From Williamsia sp. 1138 (GTDB taxonomy: Bacteria; Actinomycetota; Actinomycetes; Mycobacteriales; Mycobacteriaceae): 64,000 nt of DNA. The notes beneath the pieces are model-generated. The model worked only from the letters and a program-made list of their open reading frames with translations, did not search any database and had not been told where the DNA came from. Each line of letters begins with the position of its first letter. The stretch's first letter is position 1. The stretch is from positions 124,001-188,000 of the forward strand of contig NZ_MJEJ02000050.1 of NCBI RefSeq assembly GCF_002095435.2. Direction: 5' to 3'. Shown here one piece after another: positions 1 to 9,604 of the stretch. The position numbers and the translations under genes were made by a program.

Positions 1-1
1 C

Positions 2-418
2 GGGCTCGGCGTGATCCCCAGCATCACGGCTTTGGTGCTCTATTCGTTGCTGCCGATCATCCGGAACACGATCGTCGGGATGAACAACATCGAACCCGCG
101 CTCATCGACGCCGCCAGAGGTATCGGCATGGGCCGGGTGATCACCCTCGTGCGGGTGGAGCTCCCGCTCGTATGGCCGGCGATTCTCGCCGGTATGCGGC
201 TGAGCACCCAGATGGCGATGGGCGTCCTCGCGATCGCCGCGTACGTCAAGGGGCCGGGGCTGGGCAACCTGATCTTCGCCGGCCTCGCGCGCGTCGGTAG
301 TCCGACCGCGGTGCCGATGGCGCTGAGCGGCACCCTGCTCATCGTCATCCTCGCCCTCGTTCTCGACGCTCTCTACGTACTTCTCGGACGGCTCACAACG
401 TCGAAAGGCATCCGGTGA
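2..418 (+). CDS. osmolyte ABC transporter permease, 5' end cut off by window
   Basis: This is the C-terminal ~139 residues of an inner-membrane permease of the glycine betaine/carnitine/choline (ProW/OpuCB) type. The reading frame is open from base 2, so the real start lies outside the window; the GTG at 11 falls inside conserved sequence and is not a credible start. The segment with ALIDAARGIGMG followed by LVRVELPLVWPAILAGMR is the EAA-type loop that contacts the ATPase. It overlaps the next gene by 4 bp (GTGA), so the two are translationally coupled. Family assignment is firm; the exact substrate is inferred from the operon. Confidence 0.88.
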   Translation, partial: GLGVIPSITALVLYSLLPIIRNTIVGMNNIEPALIDAARGIGMGRVITLVRVELPLVWPAILAGMRLSTQMAMGVLAIAAYVKGPGLGNLIFAGLARVGSPTAVPMALSGTLLIVILALVLDALYVLLGRLTTSKGIR

Positions 419-1638
419 CAGAACAGTCAGCCGCAGTCTCCAAGAGTCTGCGCACCGAAAACCCCACCGGCGTGCAGATCACGCTGGATCACGTGTCGAA
501 GACGTACCCCGGGTCGAAAACACCTGCTGTAAATGACGTCTCACTGCACATTCCCGCAGGCGACGTCGTGGTGTTCGTCGGACCCTCCGGCTGCGGCAAG
601 ACCACGACCATGCGGATGATCAACCGTCTCAGCGAACCGACGTCGGGCAAGATAACGATCGGTGACAAAGACGCGCTGTCCATCAAGCCCACCGAACTGC
701 GCCGCTCGATCGGCTACTCGATCCAGCAGGCCGGCCTCTTCCCGCACATGACGATCCGCCAGAACATCGGGCTGGTCCCGGGATTGCTCAAGTGGGACAA
801 GAAGAAAATAGCCGACCGCGTCGACGAACTCCTCGATCTGGTCGGGCTCGATCCGGCTCAGTATGCGGGCAGGTACCCGCGGCAATTGTCCGGAGGGCAG
901 CAGCAGCGGGTCGGTGTCGCGCGGGCCCTGGCCGCGGATCCGCCGGTCCTGCTCATGGACGAGCCCTTCGGCGCCGTCGACCCGATCACCCGCAGTTCGC
1001 TGCAGGACGAATTGCTGAGACTGCAAAGCGAACTGGGCAAGACGATCGTGTTCGTCACCCACGACTTCAGCGAGGCCGTCAAACTCGGCGACCGTATCGC
1101 CGTGTTGGGTCAGCAGTCGAAGATTCTGCAGTACGACACCCCGCAGGCCATCCTCGCCAATCCTGCGGACGACACGGTCGCCGGGTTTGTGGGCACCGGC
1201 GCCTCACTTCGTCAGCTCGGACTGGTCCGCGTCAAGGACATCGATCTCGAGAGCCGGCCCACGGCCCATCTCGGAGACAGTGTCGACGTGTTGCGCACAG
1301 AACTCGCCACCAGCGAGCACGATTGGGCCGTCGTCCTGGACGACCGCGAGCGTCCCGTGAGCTGGGTGCGGGAAGGGCGGCTACGACAGGCGAACACCGT
1401 CGACGACGTCGCCGAACCGCTCAACGAACTGATCAGCATCCAGGCCACCCTGCAAGATGCGCTCGAAGCGATGCTTGCCGAAGACCACGCGTCCGCCGTC
1501 GTCGCGGGTGCGGGTAACCGCTACCAGGGTGTGGTCACCCTGGAGACGCTGATCTCGACCATCACCCACCTGCGGAACACCCCCGCCGCAGACCCGCCGG
1601 CCGGCGAGGTCGCCGATGCCCCGGACCTCACGAAATGA
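415..1638 (+). CDS. osmolyte ABC transporter ATP-binding protein with C-terminal CBS region (OpuCA/ProV-like)
   Basis: 407 aa cytoplasmic ATPase that powers uptake through the two flanking permeases. Walker A GPSGCGKTT lies near residues 55-63, the signature LSGGQQQRVGVARA near 160, Walker B VLLMDEPFGAVDP just after it, and the switch His in FVTHDFSEA. The C-terminal ~120 residues follow the OpuCA pattern of a CBS-pair region, which in relatives senses ionic strength. The start is a GTG overlapping the upstream permease stop, and the end overlaps the next permease by 4 bp. The Q-loop Q in SIQQAGLFPHMT is present, so the ATPase should be active. Quaternary amine specificity is inferred. Confidence 0.93.
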   Translation: MTEQSAAVSKSLRTENPTGVQITLDHVSKTYPGSKTPAVNDVSLHIPAGDVVVFVGPSGCGKTTTMRMINRLSEPTSGKITIGDKDALSIKPTELRRSIGYSIQQAGLFPHMTIRQNIGLVPGLLKWDKKKIADRVDELLDLVGLDPAQYAGRYPRQLSGGQQQRVGVARALAADPPVLLMDEPFGAVDPITRSSLQDELLRLQSELGKTIVFVTHDFSEAVKLGDRIAVLGQQSKILQYDTPQAILANPADDTVAGFVGTGASLRQLGLVRVKDIDLESRPTAHLGDSVDVLRTELATSEHDWAVVLDDRERPVSWVREGRLRQANTVDDVAEPLNELISIQATLQDALEAMLAEDHASAVVAGAGNRYQGVVTLETLISTITHLRNTPAADPPAGEVADAPDLTK

Positions 1639-2405
1639 CCACGGCAGTCGAGGCGCCGACACCCTCGATCAGCACCGCGGACAAACTGCGTCTGATCATC
1701 CAGCCCATCCTGGTGGTCATCGCCGCCGCCGCGGTCATCTTCTGGGCTTTCAGCCAGGATCTGACGGCGACACAGAAGGTCAACGTCAGCGTCGGCAACG
1801 TGAGCACGCTGGTGTGGCAGCATCTGCTGATCACCATCACGGTGACGGCGATCGTCGTCCTCGTCGGTGTCCCCGCGGGGATCCTGGTCACCCGCGGTCG
1901 CGCCCGGTTTCTGCGACCGCCGTTCATCGGCGTGGCGAACGTCGGTCAGGCGGCGCCTGCCGTCGGTCTGCTCGTGCTGCTCTTCCTCTGGACCGGTGAG
2001 ACTGGCTTCTGGATCGGTGTCCTCCCCATTGCGGTGTACTCGCTGCTCCCCGTGTTCAGCAGCACGATCCTGGGAATAGACCAGGTCAACAAGTCCCTGA
2101 TCGACGCCGGCCAAGGCCAGGGGATGTCGCCCTCGTCGATCCTGTTCCGGGTCGAACTCCCGCTCGCCGTGCCGTACATCCTCGCCGGGCTGCGCACCTC
2201 CCTGGTGCTCGCGGTCGGTACCGCCACCCTGTGCTTCCTCGTCAATGCAGGTGGACTCGGAGTCCTCATCGACACGGGGTACAAACTGCGCGACAACGTC
2301 ACCCTGATCCTCGGCAGCGTGCTGGCCGTGTGCCTGGCCTTGCTCGTGGATTGGGTCGGCGCGCTCGCCGAGTACTACCTGGGACCGAAGGGAGTGCGCG
2401 CATGA
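1635..2405 (+). CDS. osmolyte ABC transporter permease (OpuCB/ProW-like)
   Basis: 256 aa integral membrane protein, second permease of the transporter. After a short cytoplasmic N-terminus there are five to six hydrophobic segments, and the EAA-like loop reads SLIDAGQGQGMS ... VELPLAVPYILAGLRTS. It is paralogous to the truncated permease at the window start, as in OpuC-type systems with two different permeases. ATGA overlaps on both sides (with the ATPase at 1635 and the binding protein at 2402) indicate one polycistronic unit. Confidence 0.93.
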   Translation: MTTAVEAPTPSISTADKLRLIIQPILVVIAAAAVIFWAFSQDLTATQKVNVSVGNVSTLVWQHLLITITVTAIVVLVGVPAGILVTRGRARFLRPPFIGVANVGQAAPAVGLLVLLFLWTGETGFWIGVLPIAVYSLLPVFSSTILGIDQVNKSLIDAGQGQGMSPSSILFRVELPLAVPYILAGLRTSLVLAVGTATLCFLVNAGGLGVLIDTGYKLRDNVTLILGSVLAVCLALLVDWVGALAEYYLGPKGVRA

Positions 2406-3394
2406 CGCACTCCTCACCGCGGCGCCGAGTCTTCCCCGTCGTGATCGCACTCATCTGCGCAGTGGTCCTCGCCGGATGCGGACTGTCGTCCGGTGGCGCG
2501 GTTCCACTGAAGGTCGGCCCCGGATCGATCACCGAGAACGAGGGCCTCAAGGGCGTCGAGATCACCGTGGGTTCCAAGGAATACACCGAGCAGGTCATCC
2601 TCGGGTACATCCTCGAGTTCACCCTCGTCGCCGCAGGCGCCGAGGTCCGCGACATGACCGGGATCGTGGGCTCGCGCAGTACCCGGGACGCTCAGATCGC
2701 AGGACAGGTCGATGTCGCCTACGAATTCACCGGCAATGCGTGGATCAATTATCTCGGGCACGAAAAACCCATCGCGGACACCAGGGAGCAATTCGAGGCC
2801 GTACGCGATGAGGATCTTGCCAAGAACGACATGATCTGGCTCGAACCCGGACCCATGGACGACACCTATGCCCTGGCGGCGAGCCAAAAGGTCATCGACG
2901 AAACCGGCGTGACCAATCTTTCGGAGTACGCGGAACTGGTCAAAACCAATCCAGCCGCGGCAGCCACCTGTGTCGACACCGAATTCCGGGCCCGGCAAGA
3001 CGGTTTCCCGGGGATGGCGGCCGCATATGGATTCGATCCGGCCCAGGCCCAGACACCGATTCTTCAGGTGGGAATCATTTATCAGGCGACCTCCACCGGT
3101 AACCAATGCAAGTTCGGCGAGGTGTTCACCACCGACGGCCGAATCGCCGGGCTCGGACTCACCGTTCTGACCGACGACAAACAGTTCTTCCCGCATTACA
3201 ACCCGTCGGTCACGATGAAGGCGAGTTTCTTCGAGAAGCACCCGGAGATAGCGCCGGTCACCGCACCGGTGACTGCAGCACTCACCAACGAGGTCATCAC
3301 CGAGCTCAACAAGCAGGTCGACGTCGACGGCCGCGACCCCGCCATCGTGGCGAGGGACTGGATGGTGGCGCAGGGGTTCATCACCGAGGGATAG
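2402..3394 (+). CDS. osmolyte ABC transporter substrate-binding lipoprotein (OpuAC/OpuCC-like)
   Basis: 330 aa. The ATG at 2402 overlaps the permease stop and places a lipoprotein signal peptide exactly at the N-terminus: basic RRR, hydrophobic stretch, lipobox VLAGC with Cys26. The frame is open further upstream but nothing supports that. The mature part has [19 protein letters not shown], typical of the OpuAC/ProX-like binding fold, and [13 protein letters not shown], which in the family lines the quaternary-amine pocket with aromatics. It is predicted to be anchored outside the membrane and to deliver a compatible solute to the permeases. It is the last gene of the operon. Confidence 0.92.
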   Translation: MTHSSPRRRVFPVVIALICAVVLAGCGLSSGGAVPLKVGPGSITENEGLKGVEITVGSKEYTEQVILGYILEFTLVAAGAEVRDMTGIVGSRSTRDAQIAGQVDVAYEFTGNAWINYLGHEKPIADTREQFEAVRDEDLAKNDMIWLEPGPMDDTYALAASQKVIDETGVTNLSEYAELVKTNPAAAATCVDTEFRARQDGFPGMAAAYGFDPAQAQTPILQVGIIYQATSTGNQCKFGEVFTTDGRIAGLGLTVLTDDKQFFPHYNPSVTMKASFFEKHPEIAPVTAPVTAALTNEVITELNKQVDVDGRDPAIVARDWMVAQGFITEG

Positions 3395-3473
3395 ATCCTC
3401 ACCCAGGCGAACTACTTCCGATCAGCGTGAGTCTAAGGTGTCGAGGATCTGCGGTCAGACGCAAACTGGAGTC

Positions 3474-4481
3474 ATGACCGCTCTTGCCGAATCCCCCGTC
3501 GTCACCCCAGATTCACCCTCGCGTCCGGCAGATCTGCTGACGGTGACCAAGCTCGGCGAACACCTCGGGGCCAGGGTGGACGGCGTCCGACTGTCCGCCG
3601 ATCTCGATGCCGAGACGGTGGAGGCCATCCGCGCGGTGATCGCCACCCACAAGGCGGTCATCTTCACCGGTCAGCAGCATCTCGACGACGACGCACAGTA
3701 CGCCTTCGCGGCGTTGCTCGGCACCCCCACCAAGGCTCATCCGACAGTGCTCTCTCGCGGCGAAGACCTGCTGCCGCTGGAGGGGGCCGCGAACTCCTGG
3801 CACACCGATGTCACGTTCGTCGACCGGATCCCGAAGATCTCCGTGCTGCGGCCCACCGTTCGTCCGAGCTACGGTGGCGCCACGATGTGGGCGTCGACGG
3901 TGGCGGCCTACGCGGCGCTGCCGCTGCCGCTGCGGGCCCTGGCCGACCAGCTGCGCGCCGTCCACTCCAATGACTACGACTACGCGGAGCACCTCACGGT
4001 CGGCGACAGTTCCGATGCCGCCTACCGCGCCGAGTTCTCCAAGACGGTCTTCCGCACCGAACACCCGGTCGTCAGGGTCCATCCGGAAACCGGCGAGCGT
4101 GCATTGACCCTCGGGCATTTCGTGCAATCGTTCTCCGGATTCAAGACGTCGGAGACCGCAGACCTGCTGCGGTTACTGCAGGCACGCATCGAACGACCTG
4201 ACAACACATTCCGGTGGAATTGGAATGACGGCGACGTGGCCATTTGGGACAACCGGTCCACCCAGCATTACGGTGTCGCCGATTTCGGAAAGCAATTCCG
4301 CCGGGTGAATCGCGTCACACTGGCGGGAGACGTACCCGTCGGGGTCGACCGGGTGCGTTCGACCTCGCTGGAAGGTGACGCATCGGGATATTCGATCGTC
4401 GAAACGCCGCGCTCGCTCGTTGGATGGGAACCGGCCAGCGACGCCAGCGTCACCGGATTTCTTGCCGGTGGCGGGCTCTGA
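3474..4481 (+). CDS. TauD/TfdA family Fe(II)/2-oxoglutarate dioxygenase
   Basis: 335 aa cytoplasmic oxygenase. The facial triad is visible: HTD in NSWHTDVTF, and the distal His in [10 protein letters not shown], with the 2-oxoglutarate-binding Arg in [12 protein letters not shown]. The family oxidises taurine, alkyl sulfates or phenoxy acids; the substrate cannot be decided here. I chose the ATG at 3474 with GGAG immediately upstream; an in-frame GTG at 3438 would add 12 residues of non-conserved sequence. Separated by 79 bp from the ABC operon and probably transcribed on its own. A role in scavenging organosulfur would fit TauD but is inference. Confidence 0.88.
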   Translation: MTALAESPVVTPDSPSRPADLLTVTKLGEHLGARVDGVRLSADLDAETVEAIRAVIATHKAVIFTGQQHLDDDAQYAFAALLGTPTKAHPTVLSRGEDLLPLEGAANSWHTDVTFVDRIPKISVLRPTVRPSYGGATMWASTVAAYAALPLPLRALADQLRAVHSNDYDYAEHLTVGDSSDAAYRAEFSKTVFRTEHPVVRVHPETGERALTLGHFVQSFSGFKTSETADLLRLLQARIERPDNTFRWNWNDGDVAIWDNRSTQHYGVADFGKQFRRVNRVTLAGDVPVGVDRVRSTSLEGDASGYSIVETPRSLVGWEPASDASVTGFLAGGGL

Positions 4482-4586
4482 GCCGAGTTCGCCCTCAAAC
4501 CGACACGGTGATTTGCGAACCAATTCGATAACCGTGGCGTACTGAAGCGCGGTTCGACCGCAAAAACATTCTGTTTGCTGCTTACT

Positions 4587-6563
4587 ATGACCGTGATGAC
4601 TCCGGCATATCAGCGGTCCCTTCGCATATTCACCGCGATCACCACAGCTGCAATTGTGGTGATCCCGGCTTGTGCGCTTCCTTCAGCCGTGGCGGCGCCC
4701 GGCGACGGTGGATCCCCCTCGCAATCACCTGTTTTGGCGTTGCCCACGCTCGGCGCAGGTGACACCCTGTCCTTCTTCGGACAGCAAGGAACCCAGACGG
4801 TCACCATCCCGGTGCCTTCCGGCCTCGCTCCCTCCGAGCTGAGAGCGACCGTCGAATTACCCCCGAATCTGCAAGGCGGCAGCATCTCGGCCGTCCAGCA
4901 GGATCGCACGCTCTCCCGGGTCGACGTCCCCACCGCTGACCGGGCACCCATCACGATTCCCCTGCGCGGGGCAACCGTCGTCGAGAACTCTGTCGCGATA
5001 ACGCTGCAGTCGTTCCTGGAGCCCGCCGGCGGGCTCTGTGTGTTCGACAAGGCAGACCCGATGCGCCTAACCGACGCCTCGGTGGCGTTCACCGGGACCG
5101 AAACGGCGCCGACGTCGGTGGCAGAGTTCTTACCGCCCGTTCTGGAGAAGCTCACGGTGTCCGTTCCCGAGACGCCCAGCCAGAGCGAATCCAATGCTGC
5201 CGTCGCGCTGTCGTCGGCGGTGGTCGCGTATTACGGGGCTCAGCCAGTCGAAGTTGTGGTGCAGGGACTTCCGGCCGGCCGGAACGCACCCGACACCCCC
5301 TCCGCGCCACTCGAGCGCCAGATCACGATCATCGAACAACCGACCAGCGGGGTCACCCTGCTCGAGGGCCCCGGAGTGCCGGCATTGGTGATCAGTGGTC
5401 CCGCAGCCGAACTGAGCAACCAGACCCTCCTGCTGACCAGTGACATCTCCCGTCTCGCGGTCAGCTCCAGAGCAGTGGCCGGACCGCTGCGGGTCAGCCC
5501 GCAATTGCCTCCCGACTCGACCACCCTGCGCGACCTGGGCGAACCCGGTATCAGCGCAACGGCTTTGACCGACCCCCAGGTGTCCATCGGCATCGACCAG
5601 ACCCGCCTCGGACGACCGGCCGGGAACATCCGGGTGAATCTCAAGGGTTCGTATACACCGTTGCCGCCCAACTACGGGGGGCAGGTGGTCGTTTCCGTCG
5701 GCGATCAGGTGATCTCCCGGTGGGTCGCCGACCCGAACGGGACGATCGACAAGTGGGTCGACATCCCCGACCGGCTGCTGCAGCGCTTCACCGACCTCAA
5801 TGTCGCCGTCGACGCGGCCGGTGACACCGGTGGATGCGGCCAGAGCTCGCCCATCACACTCACCATCGACGGTGACAGCCCGGTACAGAGCACCCCCGCA
5901 GATCCACCTGTTCCGCCCGGATTCCAGTCGATTCCGCAGGCTTTCATGCCATCGGTGCAGATCGGTCTGACCGTGGGATCTCTGGCCGACACGGCGCGTG
6001 CGTCCAGCATCGTCACCGGTCTGCAGCGGCTGAGCTCCGTGCCGATCGAGACCACCGTGGTTCCCCTCGGAGAGGCTGTCTCATCGAGCAATCCGGCGAT
6101 CCTGATCTCAGCCGACGGCTGGAATGAGCCGGGCATCGATCTGCCGGTGAGTACCACCGCAGGTGGCCCGATCGACATCGAGGGAGTCGACAGTTCCGGA
6201 GAGAAGACCACCCTGACGCTCGACCCGGCAGTGGCATTCGGATCGCTGCAGACCGTACGGGACGGCGACCGGACGGTACTGGTGGCCTCCTCGACGGGCG
6301 CTGCGGGACAACTCGACTCGCTGCTCCGCTGGCTCGAAGCAGACGAAGAGCGCTGGATCACACTGAACGGCAACGCGTTGATCGCGGTACCCGACCGGGA
6401 TCCGATAGCGATGATCACGGATGCCGACTCCCAGCAATCCACCTCCGGGGACGATGACAACAAGCAGCTGGTCCGTTGGATCGGGGCGGGCGTGCTCGTC
6501 GCCATCGCACTTGGCGTCGGATTCTTGATCCTGCGCAGCCGGCGCCGCGAACCAGGTAGCTGA
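4587..6563 (+). CDS. BcsB-like exported beta-glycan synthase accessory protein
   Basis: About 658 aa from the ATG at 4587 (alternatives: TTG 4575, ATG 4596). A signal peptide ends around PSAVAAPGDG, followed by ~590 residues of beta-rich extracytoplasmic sequence and one C-terminal membrane helix (WIGAGVLVAIALGVGFLIL) ending in a basic tail. This topology, and the repeat of carbohydrate-binding-like and flavodoxin-like stretches, match the BcsB family that guides nascent glucan away from a BcsA-type synthase. The neighbouring GT2 gene three positions on strengthens the call. The polymer made is unknown. The protein is somewhat shorter than proteobacterial BcsB (~750 aa). Confidence 0.72.
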   Translation: MTVMTPAYQRSLRIFTAITTAAIVVIPACALPSAVAAPGDGGSPSQSPVLALPTLGAGDTLSFFGQQGTQTVTIPVPSGLAPSELRATVELPPNLQGGSISAVQQDRTLSRVDVPTADRAPITIPLRGATVVENSVAITLQSFLEPAGGLCVFDKADPMRLTDASVAFTGTETAPTSVAEFLPPVLEKLTVSVPETPSQSESNAAVALSSAVVAYYGAQPVEVVVQGLPAGRNAPDTPSAPLERQITIIEQPTSGVTLLEGPGVPALVISGPAAELSNQTLLLTSDISRLAVSSRAVAGPLRVSPQLPPDSTTLRDLGEPGISATALTDPQVSIGIDQTRLGRPAGNIRVNLKGSYTPLPPNYGGQVVVSVGDQVISRWVADPNGTIDKWVDIPDRLLQRFTDLNVAVDAAGDTGGCGQSSPITLTIDGDSPVQSTPADPPVPPGFQSIPQAFMPSVQIGLTVGSLADTARASSIVTGLQRLSSVPIETTVVPLGEAVSSSNPAILISADGWNEPGIDLPVSTTAGGPIDIEGVDSSGEKTTLTLDPAVAFGSLQTVRDGDRTVLVASSTGAAGQLDSLLRWLEADEERWITLNGNALIAVPDRDPIAMITDADSQQSTSGDDDNKQLVRWIGAGVLVAIALGVGFLILRSRRREPGS

Positions 6564-6569
6564 TCTCAG

Positions 6570-8057
6570 GTGGCGGCCGCTGAATTTCCGCTCTTCTCGT
6601 CCCTGCACCCGGTCTACCGGATCATCTTCCGCTGGGCGTTGATCGCCGTCCTCACGCTGGTGGCGTTCTGGGATTCTCTGGCGAGTGTGCTCGAGGAGTC
6701 GTACTCCGGCAGCCTGATCGGATATGTCCTCGCGATCCCCTGGCTCGCGCTGCTCGCGGCTCAGGGCGTGGCCAGGCGTCGTTCGGGCGAGCTCCCCATT
6801 CATGACCGGCAAACCGACTTCATCATCGGTTTCATGGGTTTGGTGCTGGCCCTGTTGATCAAAGGGGTCCTGGTCGGCAGGTACGCCGACCAATACCACC
6901 TCATACGGCTCGACCTACTTGCGATGTGGTTGTTCGTGGTCAGTGCCGCTGTGGTGTTGTTCGGGCTGCGTCCCGTGTCCCGCTTCGCGTTGGTATGGCT
7001 ACTCTTGCTGACCGTCTTCCCGCTCGGGTTTCGGATCATCGTCATCACGCTGGGCGGCACCCGATATGCTGCGGCCGGAGTCATGGTCGTCTTGGCCGCA
7101 GGCGCGACCGCTCTGGCGGTGGGCCGCACCCGCAGACGTGGACTGATCGGGGCGGCAGGCACAGTGGTCGTCGGGATGGGAATCCTGCTGGTCATGTACG
7201 TCACGTTCCCGACTGCTCCGGTCATGGCGTACACCCAAATTCCTCCACTGCTGGCCACCGCGCTCGTCGCCGAGGCGATGTATCTCTATTCCAGACGCGG
7301 GACGGCGAAAACGCCCATGGACCGTCCCATCAATCCACTCTCGGCGAAGACCATCCTGCTGGCCGTCACCATGGTGACCGCGTTCGCAGTGGCGCTGTCG
7401 CTCATCAGTCTGCCGCGGTCGACAGCGCCGCCTGTGCTGCGGGACAACGCACTCGAGTTCGGCTCCCCCCTCATCGCCCCAGCAGGGTGGCAGACCACCG
7501 ATGTCACCGAGTACGACTTCGTCAAGCGCTTCTTCGGTCGCACATCCAACCTGATCCGCCAGCGCCTGCTCGCCGAGGAAGGAAACCCCGCCTGGGACAA
7601 ACTGTCCCGGCCGAGGACCGTCGTCGTCGACAGCGTCACCACCCTCCGGCCGGTGGCCTTCTCCGTGTACCCCGACAACGTCATCTACAACATGACCGCG
7701 ACCCGATCCAGCAACGGCCGCGAGATCGATCTGGGCAATGACGTCGTCGGCGAGATCTTCACCGTCGTCGACGACACCTTGCTGGTGACCTGGACCAAGC
7801 TGACATGGACCTGGCGCAACAGGTCCGCCGCCCAGCGAGTCACGCTGCTCACCGTCGACAACCATGACGCAGACGCACCGTTCCCAAAACCCGAGGACGC
7901 TTTGGTCGACAACCTCAACACCTTGTTCACCGTCCTCATCCGCGGCAATTCGGTGGTGGACAACAACAATCCGAACTTCAAGGACGCCGGGATGCTCACC
8001 GTGCTGGGTCGGGAACTGGTCGCCGCACAACTCGAACCCGCAAGGCAGGCCTCATGA
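6570..8057 (+). CDS. multipass membrane protein with exosortase-like topology and C-terminal extracytoplasmic domain
   Basis: 495 aa from a GTG 6 bp after the BcsB-like stop. Residues ~15-280 form about eight hydrophobic segments. The first part (FWDSLASVLEESYSGSL, then a membrane helix ending in ARRRSG) resembles the opening of exosortases, and residues ~295-490 form a soluble domain beginning GWQTTDVTEYDF, reminiscent of EpsI-type domains often linked to exosortases. However, the protein contains no cysteine at all, so the catalytic Cys of sortase-like enzymes is absent. I therefore do not call it a peptidase. It ends with an ATGA overlap into the GT2 gene, so it is very likely a component of the polysaccharide machine. 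Function unknown. Confidence 0.6.
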   Translation: MAAAEFPLFSSLHPVYRIIFRWALIAVLTLVAFWDSLASVLEESYSGSLIGYVLAIPWLALLAAQGVARRRSGELPIHDRQTDFIIGFMGLVLALLIKGVLVGRYADQYHLIRLDLLAMWLFVVSAAVVLFGLRPVSRFALVWLLLLTVFPLGFRIIVITLGGTRYAAAGVMVVLAAGATALAVGRTRRRGLIGAAGTVVVGMGILLVMYVTFPTAPVMAYTQIPPLLATALVAEAMYLYSRRGTAKTPMDRPINPLSAKTILLAVTMVTAFAVALSLISLPRSTAPPVLRDNALEFGSPLIAPAGWQTTDVTEYDFVKRFFGRTSNLIRQRLLAEEGNPAWDKLSRPRTVVVDSVTTLRPVAFSVYPDNVIYNMTATRSSNGREIDLGNDVVGEIFTVVDDTLLVTWTKLTWTWRNRSAAQRVTLLTVDNHDADAPFPKPEDALVDNLNTLFTVLIRGNSVVDNNNPNFKDAGMLTVLGRELVAAQLEPARQAS

Positions 8058-9604
8058 CAGGGCCCTCCGAACCCGAGGGCTTGCGACGCGGTGCCCCGTT
8101 GTCGAACGGCATGAGCACCGACGGGATGGACCCGGACTCCGACGAGTTCAAGACCACCGCCCTGTTCGACGCGATCGAGGGTTTGCGCGCGGTCGACCCG
8201 CTGCGATCCGCCTCCACCGCGGTGGTGGGATGGCAGAAGGCCGTGCTGATCGGGTTCTGCGTCATCGTCATCGGTCTTGCCATCTGGCAACCCGTTGCCA
8301 CCGCGACCTCGCTGATCGGGCTCTGCACCCTCTTCTACGTCGGGTCCCTCGGCGACCGGCTCCTGATCTTCCGGCGCGGGCTCGCGTCCGGCCCCATCTC
8401 CATCAGTGACGAACGCGCCCGGGCCGTCCCGGACTCCGAACTCCCGATGTACACGATTCTCGTGCCCGCCTACAACGAGCCCGAGGTGGTGGCCGACCTC
8501 ATCGGGGCGATGGCCGCCATCGAGTACCCAGCCGAGAAGATGCAGGTCCTGCTGCTGCTCGAAGCGGACGATGACGTGACGATCAACGCGGCCGAGGCGT
8601 GCAAGGGCGTCGAGATGATCACCATCGTGCTGGTGCCGCCCGCCGAACCGCGCACCAAACCCAAGGCCTGCAACTACGGGCTCCACCTCGCCACGGGCGA
8701 GATCGTCACCATCTATGACGCGGAAGATCTCCCGGATCCGCTCCAATTGCGGCGTGCGGTCCTCGCTTTCGCCGACGGCGACGATTCGATCGCGTGCGTG
8801 CAGGCGAAACTCGCGTTCCACAACGGCAGGCAGAACCTGTTGACCGGATGGTTCACCAACGACTACGGACTGTGGTTCGGTTACCTGCTCCCCGGGCTGA
8901 TGCGAAGTCGCGCACCCATCCCGCTCGGTGGCACGTCGAATCATCTGCGGCGTTCTGTCCTGCGAGAGATCGGCGCGTGGGATCCTTTCAACGTCACCGA
9001 AGACGCCGACCTCGGGGTGCGGATCGCTGAAACCGGTTACCGCACAGCGGTGATCGACTCGGTGACCCTCGAGGAGGCGAACAGCGACCCGATCAATTGG
9101 ATCCGTCAGCGATCACGCTGGTACAAGGGCTACCTGCAGACCTGGCTGGTGCATGTGCGTCGGCCGGTCACACTGTGGAAAGCGATAGGCGCCGTCAGCT
9201 TCATCCGATTCACGCTGCTACTGGCGGGAACCCCCGTAATCGCCTGCCTGAATCTCGTCTTCTGGCTCATCACGGTGATGTGGTTTCTCGGCCAGCCGGC
9301 CTTCATCGGCGAGGTGTTCCCCTGGTACATCTACTTTCCGGCACTGGTCTCGCTCATCTTCGGCAATGGCGCCACGATCTACATGAACCTGATCGCCATC
9401 CGTGAGGACGACCGTCCCGATCTCCTGCTACCAGCGCTCACCGTCCCCATCTACTGGGTGATGATGAGCATCGCGTCCGCGAAGGGGTGCTACCAACTGA
9501 TCCGAAACCCCTCGTACTGGGAGAAGACCTTCCATGGCCTCTCGGTCAAGACCGACGTGAACCCCGGCGATGCGCCGACCGGTGCGGAGAGTGGCAATGG
9601 GTAG
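8054..9604 (+). CDS. family 2 glycosyltransferase, BcsA-like processive synthase without PilZ domain
   Basis: 516 aa. Two N-terminal membrane helices (~62-80 and 84-98) precede a GT-A domain with ILVPAYNEPE, the DxD-type DAED at 222-225, the TED base at 315-317, and the QxxRW product-channel motif as QRSRW at 352-356. Two to four helices follow (~380-490). These are the hallmarks of processive beta-glycan synthases (cellulose, curdlan, hyaluronan). It stops ~30 residues after the last helix, so the c-di-GMP-binding PilZ domain of BcsA is missing. ATGA overlap upstream and an 8-bp overlap downstream tie it to its neighbours. Confidence 0.88.
   Translation: MTGPSEPEGLRRGAPLSNGMSTDGMDPDSDEFKTTALFDAIEGLRAVDPLRSASTAVVGWQKAVLIGFCVIVIGLAIWQPVATATSLIGLCTLFYVGSLGDRLLIFRRGLASGPISISDERARAVPDSELPMYTILVPAYNEPEVVADLIGAMAAIEYPAEKMQVLLLLEADDDVTINAAEACKGVEMITIVLVPPAEPRTKPKACNYGLHLATGEIVTIYDAEDLPDPLQLRRAVLAFADGDDSIACVQAKLAFHNGRQNLLTGWFTNDYGLWFGYLLPGLMRSRAPIPLGGTSNHLRRSVLREIGAWDPFNVTEDADLGVRIAETGYRTAVIDSVTLEEANSDPINWIRQRSRWYKGYLQTWLVHVRRPVTLWKAIGAVSFIRFTLLLAGTPVIACLNLVFWLITVMWFLGQPAFIGEVFPWYIYFPALVSLIFGNGATIYMNLIAIREDDRPDLLLPALTVPIYWVMMSIASAKGCYQLIRNPSYWEKTFHGLSVKTDVNPGDAPTGAESGNG

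Noticed and set aside
6570-8057. Active exosortase peptidase
   Set aside because: No cysteine anywhere in the protein, so the catalytic residue is missing.
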